A stretch of DNA of 64,000 nucleotides from Lachnospiraceae bacterium (GCA_017431515.1 JAFRKV010000048.1:1-64000), one strand, 5' to 3'; positions 27,466 to 37,085 are shown, numbered from the stretch's first letter. Numbers and translations are program-made. Notes: generated from the letters alone by a model not told the origin.

Positions 27466-28338
27466 TCATCCTTTCCGGTATTCCCGTGGCGTCATGCCAA
27501 AACGCCGTTTGAAGAGTCGGTTGAAATAAGAGAGATTCTCATATCCGCACTCCGAAGCTACGGTAAGCACGGAGTCATCGGAAGACAGGAGCATACGGGA
27601 AGCCATGGTGAGGCGATAATCATTCAGATAATCGATGAAAGGGAGCCCCATGGTTGTTTTGAAAAACTTCATAAAATGAGACTCCGAGAGCCCCGCAACT
27701 CTCGCCATATCTTTTGTCGAGAGCGGCTCGGTGTAATGGTTTTCCACGTATTTGATAATGGGACGGATGCGGTCTACGCGCCGTCCTTTTTTGATGCCGG
27801 GTTCTTCGGTTGCGGCGTGTGAAAACAGGATGTAAAACAGGCGGTATAGCTGGGCTTTGACGGCAAGTTCATAAGCTTGCGGAAAGCCACGGCAGATCTC
27901 ATCGGCGCCGTTCAGGCATGCGGCAACATCGTGGTAAAGACTGTGTTCCGGCATGAGAAGCGTGGGGATCAGCACCTTCCCTTCTTGCAGCGGTCCGAAG
28001 TAGTCGGTGGATGCTTTTTCCATAGGACTCGCTTTCAGCATGTCCAGATCGAAAATGATATTTTCGTACTCCATTTTATGCTGCTCTTTTTGCTGAATAG
28101 CATGGATCTGACCGGGGACGATGAAAACCATCGTCCCGGCGCCGACTTCATAGGAAACAAAGTCCACAGAGACAATGCCATTCCCTTTTTTGATATAGAT
28201 GATCTCCATCTGTTCGTGCCAGTGCAGGGGAACTTCCGGAAAATCAAGGGGAATGGAGCAGAGATAAGTATTGTATGGAAAATCAGGATTGCCGTGCGCT
28301 TTTTTTTCCTGATAGTTTTCGTATTCGAGGATGTTCAT
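27466..28338 (-). CDS. AraC-family transcription regulator with cupin sensor
   Basis: This 290-residue regulator has a cupin-type N-terminal domain (PLHWHEQMEIIYIKKGNG..., with histidines suited to ligand or metal binding). Two helix-turn-helix motifs occupy the C-terminal ~100 residues (LSTKDMARVAGLSESHFMKFFKTTMG and VLTVASECGYENLSYFNRLFKRRFGMTPREY). Regulators of this build usually respond to sugars. I chose ATG 28338 because a promoter -10 lies six bases upstream; the open frame extends to 28488, but that would place the promoter inside the gene. It is divergent from glgP, which it may control; that is inference from position. Confidence 0.88.
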   Translation of the reverse strand: MNILEYENYQEKKAHGNPDFPYNTYLCSIPLDFPEVPLHWHEQMEIIYIKKGNGIVSVDFVSYEVGAGTMVFIVPGQIHAIQQKEQHKMEYENIIFDLDMLKASPMEKASTDYFGPLQEGKVLIPTLLMPEHSLYHDVAACLNGADEICRGFPQAYELAVKAQLYRLFYILFSHAATEEPGIKKGRRVDRIRPIIKYVENHYTEPLSTKDMARVAGLSESHFMKFFKTTMGLPFIDYLNDYRLTMASRMLLSSDDSVLTVASECGYENLSYFNRLFKRRFGMTPREYRKG

Positions 28339-28344
28339 GATAGG

Positions 28345-28374
28345 ATTGTACCACTTTTGCATGGAATCTGACAA
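28345..28374 (-). promoter_or_regulatory. Promoter for the AraC-family gene
   Basis: On the minus strand TTGTCA (28374-28369) and TACAAT (28350-28345) are 18 bp apart. The -10 is six bases from ATG 28338 and there is no ribosome-binding site, so this is another likely leaderless start. Confidence 0.6.
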
Positions 28375-28424
28375 GAATCCGGCGGAAAAGGATGATATCA
28401 TTCGAAATGTAGGCTGATCAAGCA

Positions 28425-28456
28425 TGCCGCAGAAAGGCGCTGTGCGCCCCGCGGCA
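28425..28456 (+). promoter_or_regulatory. GC-rich hairpin in the glgP leader
   Basis: Two nested stems, TGCCGC/GCGGCA enclosing GGCGC-TGT-GCGCC, form a strong hairpin 31 bases before the glgP ATG and just before its AGGGAGGG ribosome-binding site. There is no T-run. It may modulate mRNA stability or be an operator; the sequence does not decide. Confidence 0.45.
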
Positions 28457-28486
28457 GGGACATCAAACATAGGGAGGGTGTTTTTC

Positions 28487-30742
28487 ATGAAACTGGAAGA
28501 TTATGCAAAGAAGCTTTACGGCAGGCCGGTGAAACAGTGTACGGATGAGGAACTGTACTTTACGCTGCTTGCCATGACAAAGGATCTTTCCGAAGAAAAG
28601 ATTACCACGGACGGAAAGAAAAAACTGTATTATATCTCGGCGGAGTTTCTGATCGGAAAGCTCCTTTCCAACAACCTGATCAACCTCGGGATCTATGAGG
28701 ATGTGAAGAAAGAGCTTGCGGAGGCAGGACATGATCTTTCCACCATCGAGGAGATCGAACCGGAGCCGTCGCTGGGCAACGGCGGCCTTGGGAGACTGGC
28801 TGCATGTTTTCTGGATTCTATGGCGACCCTGGGACTCAATGCGGACGGCGTAGGCCTGCTTTATCATTTCGGTTTGTTCAGACAGGTATTCAAAAACTGC
28901 CTGCAGAATGAAGTGCCGAATCCCTGGATTGAGAACAAGAACTGGCTCAATGAGACAGAGAAGACATACACCGTCAGTTTCGGCGGTTTTACTGTGACCT
29001 CCAAAATGTATGACATTGATGTGACGGGGTATGATAACCGGACCACGAAGCTCCATCTGTTTGATCTGGAATCCGTAAAGGAGAGCATCGTGCCGTCGGA
29101 TTCCATCGATTTTGACAAGAACGACGTGAAAGAAAACCTGACGCTGTTCCTTTATCCGGATGATTCGGATGACGCGGGACGGATCCTGCGGGTGTATCAG
29201 CAGTATTTCATGGTCAGCAACGCGGCACAGCTGATCCTCGATGAAGCAAAGGAACGCGGCAGTAACCTGCACGATCTGGCGGACTATGTGGCGATCCAGA
29301 TTAACGATACCCATCCCACCATGGTGATCCCGGAGCTGATCCGCCTTCTGCAGGAGGAAGGGATCCTGATGTCCGAGGCAATCGGAATCGTTCGGAAAGT
29401 CTGCGCCTATACGAACCATACGATCCTGGCGGAAGCCCTGGAGAAATGGCCGATCCAGTTTTTGAACCGTGCGGTGCCCCAGTTGATGCCCATCATCCGT
29501 GAGCTGGACAATCTGGTGCGGAAAGAGATCCAGGATGAGACCACCTATATCATCAAGGACGGCCTGGTCCACATGGCGCATATCGACATCCATTACGGCT
29601 ACAGCGTCAACGGCGTGGCGTATCTCCACACCGAGATCTTAAAGGACACGGAGCTTCACAATTTCTACAAGCTTTATCCGGAGAAATTCAACAACAAGAC
29701 CAACGGAATCACCTTCCGCCGGTGGCTCTCCGCCTGCAATCCGGAGTTGGCGGCATTGATCACGGAGCTGATCGGAGAGGGATGGAAGAAGGATGCGGAC
29801 GAACTGAAGAAACTGGCGCAGTTTGCAAATGACGATGCCGTTTTGGACCGCCTCCTGGCCGTGAAGCATGAGAAGAAAAAAGAACTGGCAGCGTATGTGA
29901 AACGCACCCAGAACATCGATCTGGATACCCACGCGGTATTTGATATCCAGGTGAAGCGCCTCCATGAATATAAGCGCCAGCAGATGAACGCGCTGTATGT
30001 GATCCATAAATACTTTGAGATCAAGGCAGGGAAGAAGCCCGGCCGCCCCATCACGGTGATCTTCGGCGCCAAGGCTGCGCCGGCGTATGTCATCGCAAAA
30101 GACATCATTCATCTGATCCTCTGTCTCCAGGAGATCGTGAACAAGGATCCGGAGGTTTCTCCGTACCTGAAGGTGGTCATGGTGGAAAATTACAACGTGA
30201 CCCTTGCGGAGCGTCTGATCCCGGCCTGCGACATCAGCGAGCAGATTTCCCTCGCCTCCAAAGAGGCCAGTGGCACCTCCAACATGAAGTTCATGCTGAA
30301 CGGGGCAGTCACCCTCGGCACAATGGACGGCGCAAACGTGGAGATCGCCGATCTCGTCGGAAAAGAGAATATCTACACCTTCGGCGAATCCTCGGAGACC
30401 GTCATTGCCCGCTATGAAAGAGGCGACTATAAGTCAAAGGCTTACTATGACAAGGATCCGGACATCAAACGCGCGGTGGATTTTATTCTGAGCGACAAGA
30501 TGCTCGCCGTCGGCAACAAGGAAAATCTGGAGCGTCTGCAGAAGGAACTTTTGAACAAAGACTGGTTCATGACCTTCCCGGATTTCGAAGACTACGTGAA
30601 GACCCGCGACCTTGCCATCAAAGAATTCGAAGACCGTAAAGCCTGGGCAAAGAAGATGTTGATCAACATCAGTCAGGCCGGCTTCTTCTCCTCCGACCGG
30701 ACCATCGCGCAGTACAATGAGGAGATCTGGAAATTGAAGTAA
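28487..30742 (+). CDS. glgP: Glycogen/alpha-glucan phosphorylase
   Basis: This 751-residue GT35 enzyme releases glucose-1-phosphate from glycogen or maltodextrin using pyridoxal phosphate. Motifs include [21 protein letters not shown] near 90, [17 protein letters not shown] near 270, and the PLP site [15 protein letters not shown] with K601. It is shorter than E. coli GlgP, a normal length for Clostridia. ATG 28487 has AGGGAGGG 11 bases upstream; the frame extends upstream but lacks a site. A malQ gene lies elsewhere in the window (47927-49474), so both enzymes of glucan turnover are present. Confidence 0.96.
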   Translation: MKLEDYAKKLYGRPVKQCTDEELYFTLLAMTKDLSEEKITTDGKKKLYYISAEFLIGKLLSNNLINLGIYEDVKKELAEAGHDLSTIEEIEPEPSLGNGGLGRLAACFLDSMATLGLNADGVGLLYHFGLFRQVFKNCLQNEVPNPWIENKNWLNETEKTYTVSFGGFTVTSKMYDIDVTGYDNRTTKLHLFDLESVKESIVPSDSIDFDKNDVKENLTLFLYPDDSDDAGRILRVYQQYFMVSNAAQLILDEAKERGSNLHDLADYVAIQINDTHPTMVIPELIRLLQEEGILMSEAIGIVRKVCAYTNHTILAEALEKWPIQFLNRAVPQLMPIIRELDNLVRKEIQDETTYIIKDGLVHMAHIDIHYGYSVNGVAYLHTEILKDTELHNFYKLYPEKFNNKTNGITFRRWLSACNPELAALITELIGEGWKKDADELKKLAQFANDDAVLDRLLAVKHEKKKELAAYVKRTQNIDLDTHAVFDIQVKRLHEYKRQQMNALYVIHKYFEIKAGKKPGRPITVIFGAKAAPAYVIAKDIIHLILCLQEIVNKDPEVSPYLKVVMVENYNVTLAERLIPACDISEQISLASKEASGTSNMKFMLNGAVTLGTMDGANVEIADLVGKENIYTFGESSETVIARYERGDYKSKAYYDKDPDIKRAVDFILSDKMLAVGNKENLERLQKELLNKDWFMTFPDFEDYVKTRDLAIKEFEDRKAWAKKMLINISQAGFFSSDRTIAQYNEEIWKLK

Positions 30743-30836
30743 TCGTAGGATCCGGACGCGGATGCATATGCGGCGCGCCCAGTTGATATTACGGGCCTCG
30801 TTTCGTGAGACTGAAGAGCCTGAGTAAAGAAGAAAG

Positions 30837-30880
30837 ATTCCCACTGGATAGAGAACTCTGTCTGGTGGGAATTTTGTTTA
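30837..30880 (+). terminator. Intrinsic terminator after glgP
   Basis: The stem ATTCCCAC (30837-30844) / GTGGGAAT (30865-30872), with additional pairing inside the loop, is followed by TTTTGTTT. The 94 bases between the glgP stop and this stem hold no clear gene. Confidence 0.75.
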
Positions 30881-30892
30881 TAAAAATTTTAT

Positions 30893-30921
30893 TTGTTTTC
30901 TCCACTCTCCGGATTTATAAT
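30893..30921 (+). promoter_or_regulatory. Upstream promoter of the Rpn-family gene
   Basis: TTGTTT (30893-30898) and a perfect TATAAT (30916-30921) are 17 bp apart, in the AT-rich stretch after the glgP terminator. Confidence 0.5.
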
Positions 30922-30984
30922 GAGCCTATCAAATAAAGTTCTCGTTATTCTTATCATTCAGATTGGCGTTTCTGCCGGAATTCC

Positions 30985-31013
30985 TTGAACTATTTGAGAA
31001 ACCATTTTATAAT
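30985..31013 (+). promoter_or_regulatory. Second promoter of the Rpn-family gene
   Basis: TTGAAC (30985-30990) and a perfect TATAAT (31008-31013) are 17 bp apart. The -10 is only two bases before AGGAGGT (31016-31022), so a transcript from here would keep only part of the ribosome-binding site. This arrangement would differ in translation from a transcript started at the upstream promoter. Confidence 0.55.
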
Positions 31014-31029
31014 TTAGGAGGTAGCAACA

Positions 31030-31908
31030 TTGGGGAAAAACAAAACAAACCGGAAGTACAAGGACCGGCTTTTTAAGAAGGTCTTTGGTACGAAAAAGGA
31101 TCTTCTTGAGCTCTATAATGCGCTGAACGGATCCAACTATCAGAACCCGGACGAGATCAAGATCAATACGATTGAGAACTTCATCTACATGGGGATGAAA
31201 AATGATGTCTCGTTCCTGTTTACGGATGTTCTGAATCTGTATGAGCACCAGAGCACGGTGAACCCGAATCTTCCGCTGAGAGGGCTGTTTTATTTTGCGA
31301 GGCTTTATCAGAAGATGTATGAGGGAAAGGATCTTTACAGTTCGACTCGGCTTTCGATACCGCTTCCGCATTTCATCATTTTTTACAACGGATCAACAGA
31401 TCAGCCCGAACGGAAGGAACTGAAACTATCGGATTCCTTTGCGGTATCATCCGAAAGAGCAAAGACACTGCTCATGGGCGGTGCATTGGAATGTACTGCG
31501 ATCCAGCTGAACATTAACTACGGACACAACCGGGAATTAATGAAAAAGTGTCGGCGACTTTCGGATTATGCGACATTGGTTTCAAAAGTGAGAGAAAAGC
31601 TCCGCATCTACCCGAAAAACCCGGATCGTGCGATTGATGAAGCAATCGATGAATGCATCCGGGAAGGAATATTGGCGGACTTGTTGCGATCTCACAGACG
31701 GGAGGTAAAGATGGATATATTTACTTCGTGGACAAAAAAGGATGAAAAAGAATTCTGGAAGAATGAGATTGATAAGGCGACGAAAAGTGGACAGCAGCTT
31801 CTTGTATCGGTTGTTCAACGCCTCAAAAACGGGGAAACTCAAGAAGACATCCGCGAGAGCGGCGTGGATGAAGAAACAATCAAACTTGCTATGACATGCC
31901 TGTCGTGA
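31030..31908 (+). CDS. Rpn-family recombination-promoting nuclease / PD-(D/E)XK transposase-like protein
   Basis: This 292-residue protein has the N-terminal signature RLFKKVFGTKKDLLELYNALNG. The PD-(D/E)XK nuclease core is marked by NDVSFLF (catalytic Asp) and LNLYEHQSTVNPNLPLR (Glu-x-Gln). The C-terminal half contains the helical tail typical of the family and ends with a regulatory-looking repeat segment (KNGETQEDIRESGVDEE). Characterised Rpn proteins promote RecA-independent recombination, and many are mobile or phase-variable. The start is TTG 31030, set by a strong AGGAGGT seven bases upstream. The gene is AT-richer than its neighbours, and a decayed duplicate of its tail follows. Confidence 0.85.
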   Translation: MGKNKTNRKYKDRLFKKVFGTKKDLLELYNALNGSNYQNPDEIKINTIENFIYMGMKNDVSFLFTDVLNLYEHQSTVNPNLPLRGLFYFARLYQKMYEGKDLYSSTRLSIPLPHFIIFYNGSTDQPERKELKLSDSFAVSSERAKTLLMGGALECTAIQLNINYGHNRELMKKCRRLSDYATLVSKVREKLRIYPKNPDRAIDEAIDECIREGILADLLRSHRREVKMDIFTSWTKKDEKEFWKNEIDKATKSGQQLLVSVVQRLKNGETQEDIRESGVDEETIKLAMTCLS

Positions 31909-31919
31909 ACATAGTTGGA

Positions 31920-32112
31920 ATGGAGAAAAAGATGGATATATTTACTTCGTGGACAAAAAAGGATGAGGAGGACTTTCGAAAAAGTGAGATAAAGAAAGCT
32001 CGAAAACTCGGCCGGCAGTTTAGATATAGAAAAAGCAGCCCAAACAACGGAGATGACGGTTGATGCGTTTCGTAAATCTATGTTGGATGCAGGAAGAAAA
32101 TTGCCGGAATAA
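31920..32112 (+). pseudogene. Frameshifted duplicate of the Rpn C-terminal tail
   Basis: The first ~40 bases nearly repeat the sequence at 31707-31744 inside the preceding gene, coding again for MDIFTSWTKKDE. The frame reads on to a stop near 32070, but a one-base shift near 32021 restores LDIEKAAQTTEMTVDAF and a stop at 32110-32112, the typical end of Rpn tails. It is probably the relic of a second family member or of a tail-exchange event. Confidence 0.7.
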
Positions 32113-32124
32113 GAGATGATGCAG

Positions 32125-32160
32125 AAAAAGTGCCAGCAGCGCTGGCACTTTTTGTTTTTC
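32125..32160 (+). terminator. Intrinsic terminator after the Rpn region
   Basis: A perfect 13-bp stem AAAAAGTGCCAGC (32125-32137) / GCTGGCACTTTTT (32141-32153) with an AGC loop is followed by GTTTTT. The symmetry lets it act in both directions. Between here and 32280 I see nothing clear. Confidence 0.88.
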
Positions 32161-32283
32161 ACAAGAATAGAAAGCCGAGTTCTGATGCAAATATATTGAA
32201 GATTGTGATGACAGACCTCCCGTGAAGCCACAACCCCATCCGGCTCCGGGTATTTCAAAATAGATGCCTCCCCGGGCAAAAAG

Positions 32284-32292
32284 TGCTATAAT
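32284..32292 (+). promoter_or_regulatory. Extended -10 promoter for xylB
   Basis: TGC-TATAAT is an extended -10 (TG at 32284-32285, TATAAT at 32287-32292) with no good -35. The leader of about 45 nt ends in GGGGAGGT before ATG 32344. Confidence 0.55.
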
Positions 32293-32343
32293 AAACGAGT
32301 TAGCGATGCGATCAGCACAATCATTGTTTGGGGAGGTATTTTT

Positions 32344-33813
32344 ATGTTTTACGCAGGAATCGATCTTGGCACGTCATCCGTGAAGCTGCTGCTGATGGGA
32401 GCGGACGGAACCGTGGAGAAAATCGTCACGAAGGAGTATCCCATCAGTTTTCCGCATCCGGGGTGGTCCGAGCAGAATCCGGAGGACTGGTATGAAAAGA
32501 GCATCGAAGGCCTGAAGGAACTGCTGGATGGCGTCGATCATGCAAAGCTCGGCGGGATCAGCTTCGGCGGACAGATGCACGGTCTCGTGGCATTGGATGA
32601 AAACGACCGCGTGATCAGGCCTGCGATCCTGTGGAATGACGGGAGAAGCACAAAGGAATGCGCCTATCTGAATGATGAGATCGGGCGTGACAAGATCTCG
32701 TCCTATACGGCAAATGTGGCCTTCGCAGGGTTTACGGCGCCGAAGATCCTCTGGATGAAGGAGAACGAGCCGGAGAATTATGGGAAGATCAAAAAGATCA
32801 TGCTGCCGAAGGATTACCTGGCATACAGGCTGACCGGTGTGCATGCAACGGATGTTTCAGATGCTTCCGGCATGCTCCTGCTGGATGTAAAGAACCGGAA
32901 ATGGTCTGCGGAGATGTGTGAGCTCTGCGGCGTCGAGGAAAGCTGGCTGCCGAAGCTGTTTGAAAGTTATGAGTGCATCGGCACGCTCCTGCCCGCAGTG
33001 GCGGAGACCCTTGGCGTATCCAAAGACGTGAAGGTGGCGGCAGGCGCGGGAGATAATGCGGCAGCGGCCGTAGCCACCGGCACGGTGGGCGACAATCACT
33101 GCAATCTCTCCCTCGGCACCAGCGGGACGATCTTCCTTTCCCAGAAGCATTTCCGCGTGGATGAGAACAACGCGCTGCATTCGTTCTGTGATGCCAACGG
33201 CGAATACCACCTGATGGGGTGCATGCTTTCCGCAGCTTCCTGTAATAAGTGGTGGATGGAGGATATCCTGCAGACGAAGGAATTTGCGAAAGAACAGGAA
33301 AACATCAAAAATCTGGGAGAAAACCATGTCTTTTACCTTCCGTATCTGATGGGAGAACGGTCTCCCCTGAACGATCCGGATGCGCGCTCGGTGTTTGCCG
33401 GGATGACGATGGATACTTCCAGAACCGATATGACGCTGGCGGTGCTGGAGGGCGTGACTTTTGCGCTGCGTGATTCCCTGGAAGTGGCGAAACGCTTAGG
33501 ACTGCAGGTGAAGAGCAGCAGGATCGTCGGCGGCGGCGCGAAGAGCCCGCTCTGGAGGACCATCGTGGCCAACACCTTCGGGATCCCGCTGGAGCTGCTT
33601 GCGACGGAAGAGGGACCGTCCCTTGGCGGCGCGATGCTGGCAGCAGTGGCATGCGGCGAATACGGTTCCGTGACGGAGGCGGCGGAGAAAATCGTCAAAG
33701 TCGTGGGCACGGTGGAGCCGGACCCGGCGCTGAGCGCCAAATATGAGGAGCAGTACGGGAAATTCCGCCGGATCTATCCGGCGATGAAGGAAGTTTTCCC
33801 AGCGCTTCATTAA
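32344..33813 (+). CDS. xylB: Xylulokinase
   Basis: This 489-residue FGGY-family sugar kinase phosphorylates D-xylulose for the pentose phosphate pathway. The N-terminal ATPase motif FYAGIDLGTSSVKLLL, the substrate-binding ISFGGQMHGLVALDE and the C-terminal RIVGGGAKSPLWRTIVANTFG are all intact and specifically xylulokinase-like. It has a strong ribosome-binding site. It stands alone: no xylose isomerase or transporter is adjacent. Confidence 0.92.
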   Translation: MFYAGIDLGTSSVKLLLMGADGTVEKIVTKEYPISFPHPGWSEQNPEDWYEKSIEGLKELLDGVDHAKLGGISFGGQMHGLVALDENDRVIRPAILWNDGRSTKECAYLNDEIGRDKISSYTANVAFAGFTAPKILWMKENEPENYGKIKKIMLPKDYLAYRLTGVHATDVSDASGMLLLDVKNRKWSAEMCELCGVEESWLPKLFESYECIGTLLPAVAETLGVSKDVKVAAGAGDNAAAAVATGTVGDNHCNLSLGTSGTIFLSQKHFRVDENNALHSFCDANGEYHLMGCMLSAASCNKWWMEDILQTKEFAKEQENIKNLGENHVFYLPYLMGERSPLNDPDARSVFAGMTMDTSRTDMTLAVLEGVTFALRDSLEVAKRLGLQVKSSRIVGGGAKSPLWRTIVANTFGIPLELLATEEGPSLGGAMLAAVACGEYGSVTEAAEKIVKVVGTVEPDPALSAKYEEQYGKFRRIYPAMKEVFPALH

Positions 33814-33834
33814 GAGGAAAGATTGTTGTATGAT
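33806..33834 (+). promoter_or_regulatory. Promoter before the TPR lipoprotein
   Basis: TATGAT (33829-33834) has a weak -35 (TTCATT, 33806-33811) at 17 bp. It ends eight bases before ATG 33843. An AAAGG lies only three bases before the ATG, so the start is leaderless or has a very short leader. Confidence 0.45.
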
Positions 33835-33842
33835 AAAGGCGT

Positions 33843-34823
33843 ATGAAAAACGGAGTTTTTAGGAAGAAAAAAGCGCTCCTCCTTTGCGGCGCCGTTTTGC
33901 TGGCAGCAGGGCTTTCCGGCTGCACGGACACCGCGAAGGAGAATCAGCTTGCTTATAAGACCGTCGGCATCAACGCCAGGGATGCGGGAGATTTTGCCGG
34001 CGCGGCGGATGCTTTTAACCGCGCGTTGGAGCAGTCCATCGGCATCATCGGTCCGGACGAGATCGATCTTTGCTATTACAAGGCGGATGCCCTGTACCGG
34101 GCGGGGGATACGGAAGGCGCGATGAATGTCTATGAGGCGCTGCTGGCCTATGACAATTCCCTGTCAGAGGCCTATTTCCTGCGGGGCAATCTGTATCTGG
34201 ACCAGGGAGATGCGACGGATGCCATCGCGGATTATCACGAAGCCGTGGAGCACGACGACAAGGACCTGGAGCTCTATATCGCCATCTGCGAGAATCTGAC
34301 CAATACCGGCCATGCGGAGGAAGGACAGGAATTTCTGACCCAGGCCACCACCATCGCCGGAGACCAGGCGTCGGATCATGCGCTGCGCGGCCGCGCGTAT
34401 ACGCTGCTGGGCAATTATCTGGAAGCAGATAAGGAACTGCAGGAGGCGGTTGCGGCGGGGGATACGGACGCGTTGCTTTACCGCGGACAGCTGCTGATGA
34501 AAAACGGCGACAGTGATGGCGCCACGGCGCTTTATGAAAGCTATCTGGAAAAGAAAGGGGAGAACGCGGAGGCCTATAACGCGCTGGGCTGCATGGCCAT
34601 GCAGTGTGGAGATTATGCTTCGGCGCTGTCCTATTTTGAGCAGGCGCTGGCGAACGCGGAGCAGACCGGCGTGAATCCGCAGGAGATCCTGCGCAACCGG
34701 ATCCTCGCTTACGAGTACAACGGCCAGTTCGCACAGGCCAAGATCGCCATGGAAGAGTATGCGGCGACGTATACCTTGGATGCGGATATGCAGAAGGAAT
34801 ACTTATTTTTACAGACGAGATAA
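33843..34823 (+). CDS. Lipoprotein with tetratricopeptide repeats
   Basis: This 326-residue protein has a lipoprotein signal (LAAGLSGC, lipidated C27) and roughly six or seven TPR units of 34 residues from residue ~40 to the end (for example AGDFAGAADAFNRALEQ and GDYASALSYFEQALANAEQ). It should sit on the outer face of the cytoplasmic membrane and mediate protein contacts; its partners are unknown. It is 12 bases upstream of pyrC and is probably co-transcribed with it, although no functional link to pyrimidines is evident. Confidence 0.85.
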   Translation: MKNGVFRKKKALLLCGAVLLAAGLSGCTDTAKENQLAYKTVGINARDAGDFAGAADAFNRALEQSIGIIGPDEIDLCYYKADALYRAGDTEGAMNVYEALLAYDNSLSEAYFLRGNLYLDQGDATDAIADYHEAVEHDDKDLELYIAICENLTNTGHAEEGQEFLTQATTIAGDQASDHALRGRAYTLLGNYLEADKELQEAVAAGDTDALLYRGQLLMKNGDSDGATALYESYLEKKGENAEAYNALGCMAMQCGDYASALSYFEQALANAEQTGVNPQEILRNRILAYEYNGQFAQAKIAMEEYAATYTLDADMQKEYLFLQTR

Positions 34824-34835
34824 GGGGGAAATGAG

Positions 34836-36125
34836 ATGTCCATCCTGATCAAACACGGAAGAGTTCTGGATCCGGTCGACGGCATGGATGAGGTGCGCGA
34901 CCTTCTCATCGATGACGACGGCAGGATTGAAAAAAATGCGAAAAAAATCCTGCAAAAAGCGGACCGAACCATTGACGCCAAGGGATATTTTGTGATGCCG
35001 GGATTCATTGATCTGCATGAACATATGCGGGATCCGGGACAGACGGAAAAAGAGGATATCCTTTCCGGCGCACGTGCGGCGGCGAAAGGCGGGTTTACGA
35101 CGATCCTTGCCATGCCGAATACCGTTCCAGTAGTGGACAATCCCGATGTGGTGAATTATGTGCATCACAAGGCGGAGAGCGCGATCATCAATGTACTGCA
35201 GGTGGGGGCCATCACAAAAGGCATGCAGGGAGAAGAACTGGCCGATATCGAGGGCATGGTGAGAGCTGGTGCTCCGGCGATCAGCGAAGACGGTAAATCC
35301 GTGATGAATTCCGGCATTTACCAGAAAGCGATGGAGATCGCGCGGGATCTGAATATCCCGGTTCTGGCACACTGTGAGGATATCAATATTGTCCGGGGCG
35401 GCATTGTCAATGCGGATGAGCGGATGGCGTTTTTCGGACTGCCGGGGATCATGAACTGCGTGGAAGACGTCATCGTGGCGAGAGATATCATGCTGGCCAG
35501 GGATACGGGGTGCCAGCTCCATCTTTGCCATTGCTCCACGGAGACCTCCGCGCTCCTGGTGCGGATGGGGAAAAAACACAAGATCCGCGTGACAGCGGAG
35601 GTGACGCCGCACCATTTTACCTTGACTTCCAAGGATATGGATCCTCTGGATCCAAGCTATAAGATGAATCCGCCACTCCGGACGGAGAGGGATCGTGCGG
35701 CTCTGGTCGAGGGTATCAAGGACGGCACCTTTGACGTGATCGCGACAGACCACGCACCGCACACCTTTGCGGAAAAGAATACGAGCATGCGAAGAGCACC
35801 CTTCGGGATCGTAGGGAGTGAGACCGCAGCAGCACTGGTCTATTCGGAACTGGTGCAAAAGGAGATCCTGACACCGCTGCAGATGGCGGAAAAGATGAGC
35901 TATCGACCCGCGCAGGTGCTGCATTCGGATCGCGGAACCCTGCAGGAGGGTGCAGTCGCGGATATTACGATCTTTGATCCGGACAGGACCTGGACAGTGG
36001 ATAAAAACACATTTGTCTCCAAGGGACGCAGCACCCCCTTCCACGGACGGGAAGTGACCGGGGAAGTGGTGTATACGATCTGCGGCGGAAATGTGGCATA
36101 CATTCGAGAGGGTGAAGAAGCATGA
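34836..36125 (+). CDS. pyrC: Dihydroorotase
   Basis: This 429-residue zinc amidohydrolase cyclises carbamoyl-aspartate to dihydroorotate. The first metal motif is DLHEHMRDPGQTEKED: the usual His-x-His of the class appears as HEH near residue 60. HCED, HLCHCSTE and DHAPHTFAEKN supply the further metal and active-site residues. GGGGGA precedes ATG 34836. The gene overlaps pyrF by four bases (ATGA), so the two are translationally coupled. Confidence 0.95.
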   Translation: MSILIKHGRVLDPVDGMDEVRDLLIDDDGRIEKNAKKILQKADRTIDAKGYFVMPGFIDLHEHMRDPGQTEKEDILSGARAAAKGGFTTILAMPNTVPVVDNPDVVNYVHHKAESAIINVLQVGAITKGMQGEELADIEGMVRAGAPAISEDGKSVMNSGIYQKAMEIARDLNIPVLAHCEDINIVRGGIVNADERMAFFGLPGIMNCVEDVIVARDIMLARDTGCQLHLCHCSTETSALLVRMGKKHKIRVTAEVTPHHFTLTSKDMDPLDPSYKMNPPLRTERDRAALVEGIKDGTFDVIATDHAPHTFAEKNTSMRRAPFGIVGSETAAALVYSELVQKEILTPLQMAEKMSYRPAQVLHSDRGTLQEGAVADITIFDPDRTWTVDKNTFVSKGRSTPFHGREVTGEVVYTICGGNVAYIREGEEA

Positions 36126-37048
36126 TTGAACGATTGATTGATCAGATTAAAAAAACCGGTGCGCCCATTGTGGTCGGGCTTGACCCGCAGCTTTCCTTCC
36201 TGCCGGAGAAGCTTTTGGCGGAGATGTATTCCGAATACGGCGAGACACCGGAGGCGATGGGACATGCGCTGGTCCGTTTTAATCATCAGATCGTGGATGC
36301 GGTGGCGGATCTCGTGCCGGCTGTGAAGCCGCAGATCGCCATGTATGAGCAGTTTGGTCTTTCCGGACTCATGGCTTACCGTGAGACGATCCGCTATTGC
36401 AAAGAAAAGGGGCTGATCGTGATCGGGGATGTAAAGCGGGGAGACATCGGTTCGACTTCCGCGGCGTATGCGACGGCGCATCTCGGCAGGATTCAGGTGG
36501 GAAAGGAAACCTATGCACCCTTTGATGAGGATCTGGCGACGGTGAACCCTTATCTCGGGTCGGACGGCGTGCAGCCCTTTATTGATGTCTGCAAAAAAGA
36601 GGATAAGGGGATCTTCGTATTGGTCAAGACCTCCAATCCCAGCAGTGGGGAGTTTCAGGATCTTCTTGTGGACGGGAAACCGCTGTATGAGATCGTCGGC
36701 GAAAAAGTCGAGGAATGGGGAGCGCCGCTGCGGCATGGTAATTACAGCGATGTGGGCGCAGTGGTGGGCGCCACTTATCCGGAGGTGGGCAAACGCATGC
36801 GTGACGTCATGAAGCACACGTTTATCCTAGTGCCGGGCTATGGCGCGCAGGGCGGCACGGCGGAGGATCTGAAGGTTTTCTTCGACGGGGACGGGCTCGG
36901 CGCCATCGTCAATTCCTCCCGCGGGATCATTGCCGCATACAAAAATGATAAGTATGCATCCTACGGCCCGGAGGGTTTTGCGGATGCGGCCAGAGCAGCA
37001 GTTCTGGATATGAAGGCAGATATCACAAAGGCCATCGGCTGGAAATGA
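36122..37048 (+). CDS. pyrF: Orotidine 5'-phosphate decarboxylase (type 2)
   Basis: This 308-residue enzyme makes UMP from OMP. It belongs to the longer type 2 group found in many Clostridia. VGLDPQLSFLPE is near the N-terminus, and the catalytic motif VIGDVKRGDIGSTSAAYA gives the Asp-Lys-x-x-Asp arrangement. LVPGYGAQGG and NSSRGIIAAY form the phosphate site. It overlaps pyrC by four bases and ends just before a terminator. Confidence 0.96.
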   Translation: MIERLIDQIKKTGAPIVVGLDPQLSFLPEKLLAEMYSEYGETPEAMGHALVRFNHQIVDAVADLVPAVKPQIAMYEQFGLSGLMAYRETIRYCKEKGLIVIGDVKRGDIGSTSAAYATAHLGRIQVGKETYAPFDEDLATVNPYLGSDGVQPFIDVCKKEDKGIFVLVKTSNPSSGEFQDLLVDGKPLYEIVGEKVEEWGAPLRHGNYSDVGAVVGATYPEVGKRMRDVMKHTFILVPGYGAQGGTAEDLKVFFDGDGLGAIVNSSRGIIAAYKNDKYASYGPEGFADAARAAVLDMKADITKAIGWK

Positions 37049-37085
37049 CAGAGAATCTTCTGCAATGGAATCATTTGCTTTTTTT

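Noticed and set aside
28339..28488. Longer AraC-family protein starting at 28488
   Set aside because: The extra 50 residues contain the promoter of the gene and do not match the family; ATG 28338 begins just before the cupin domain.
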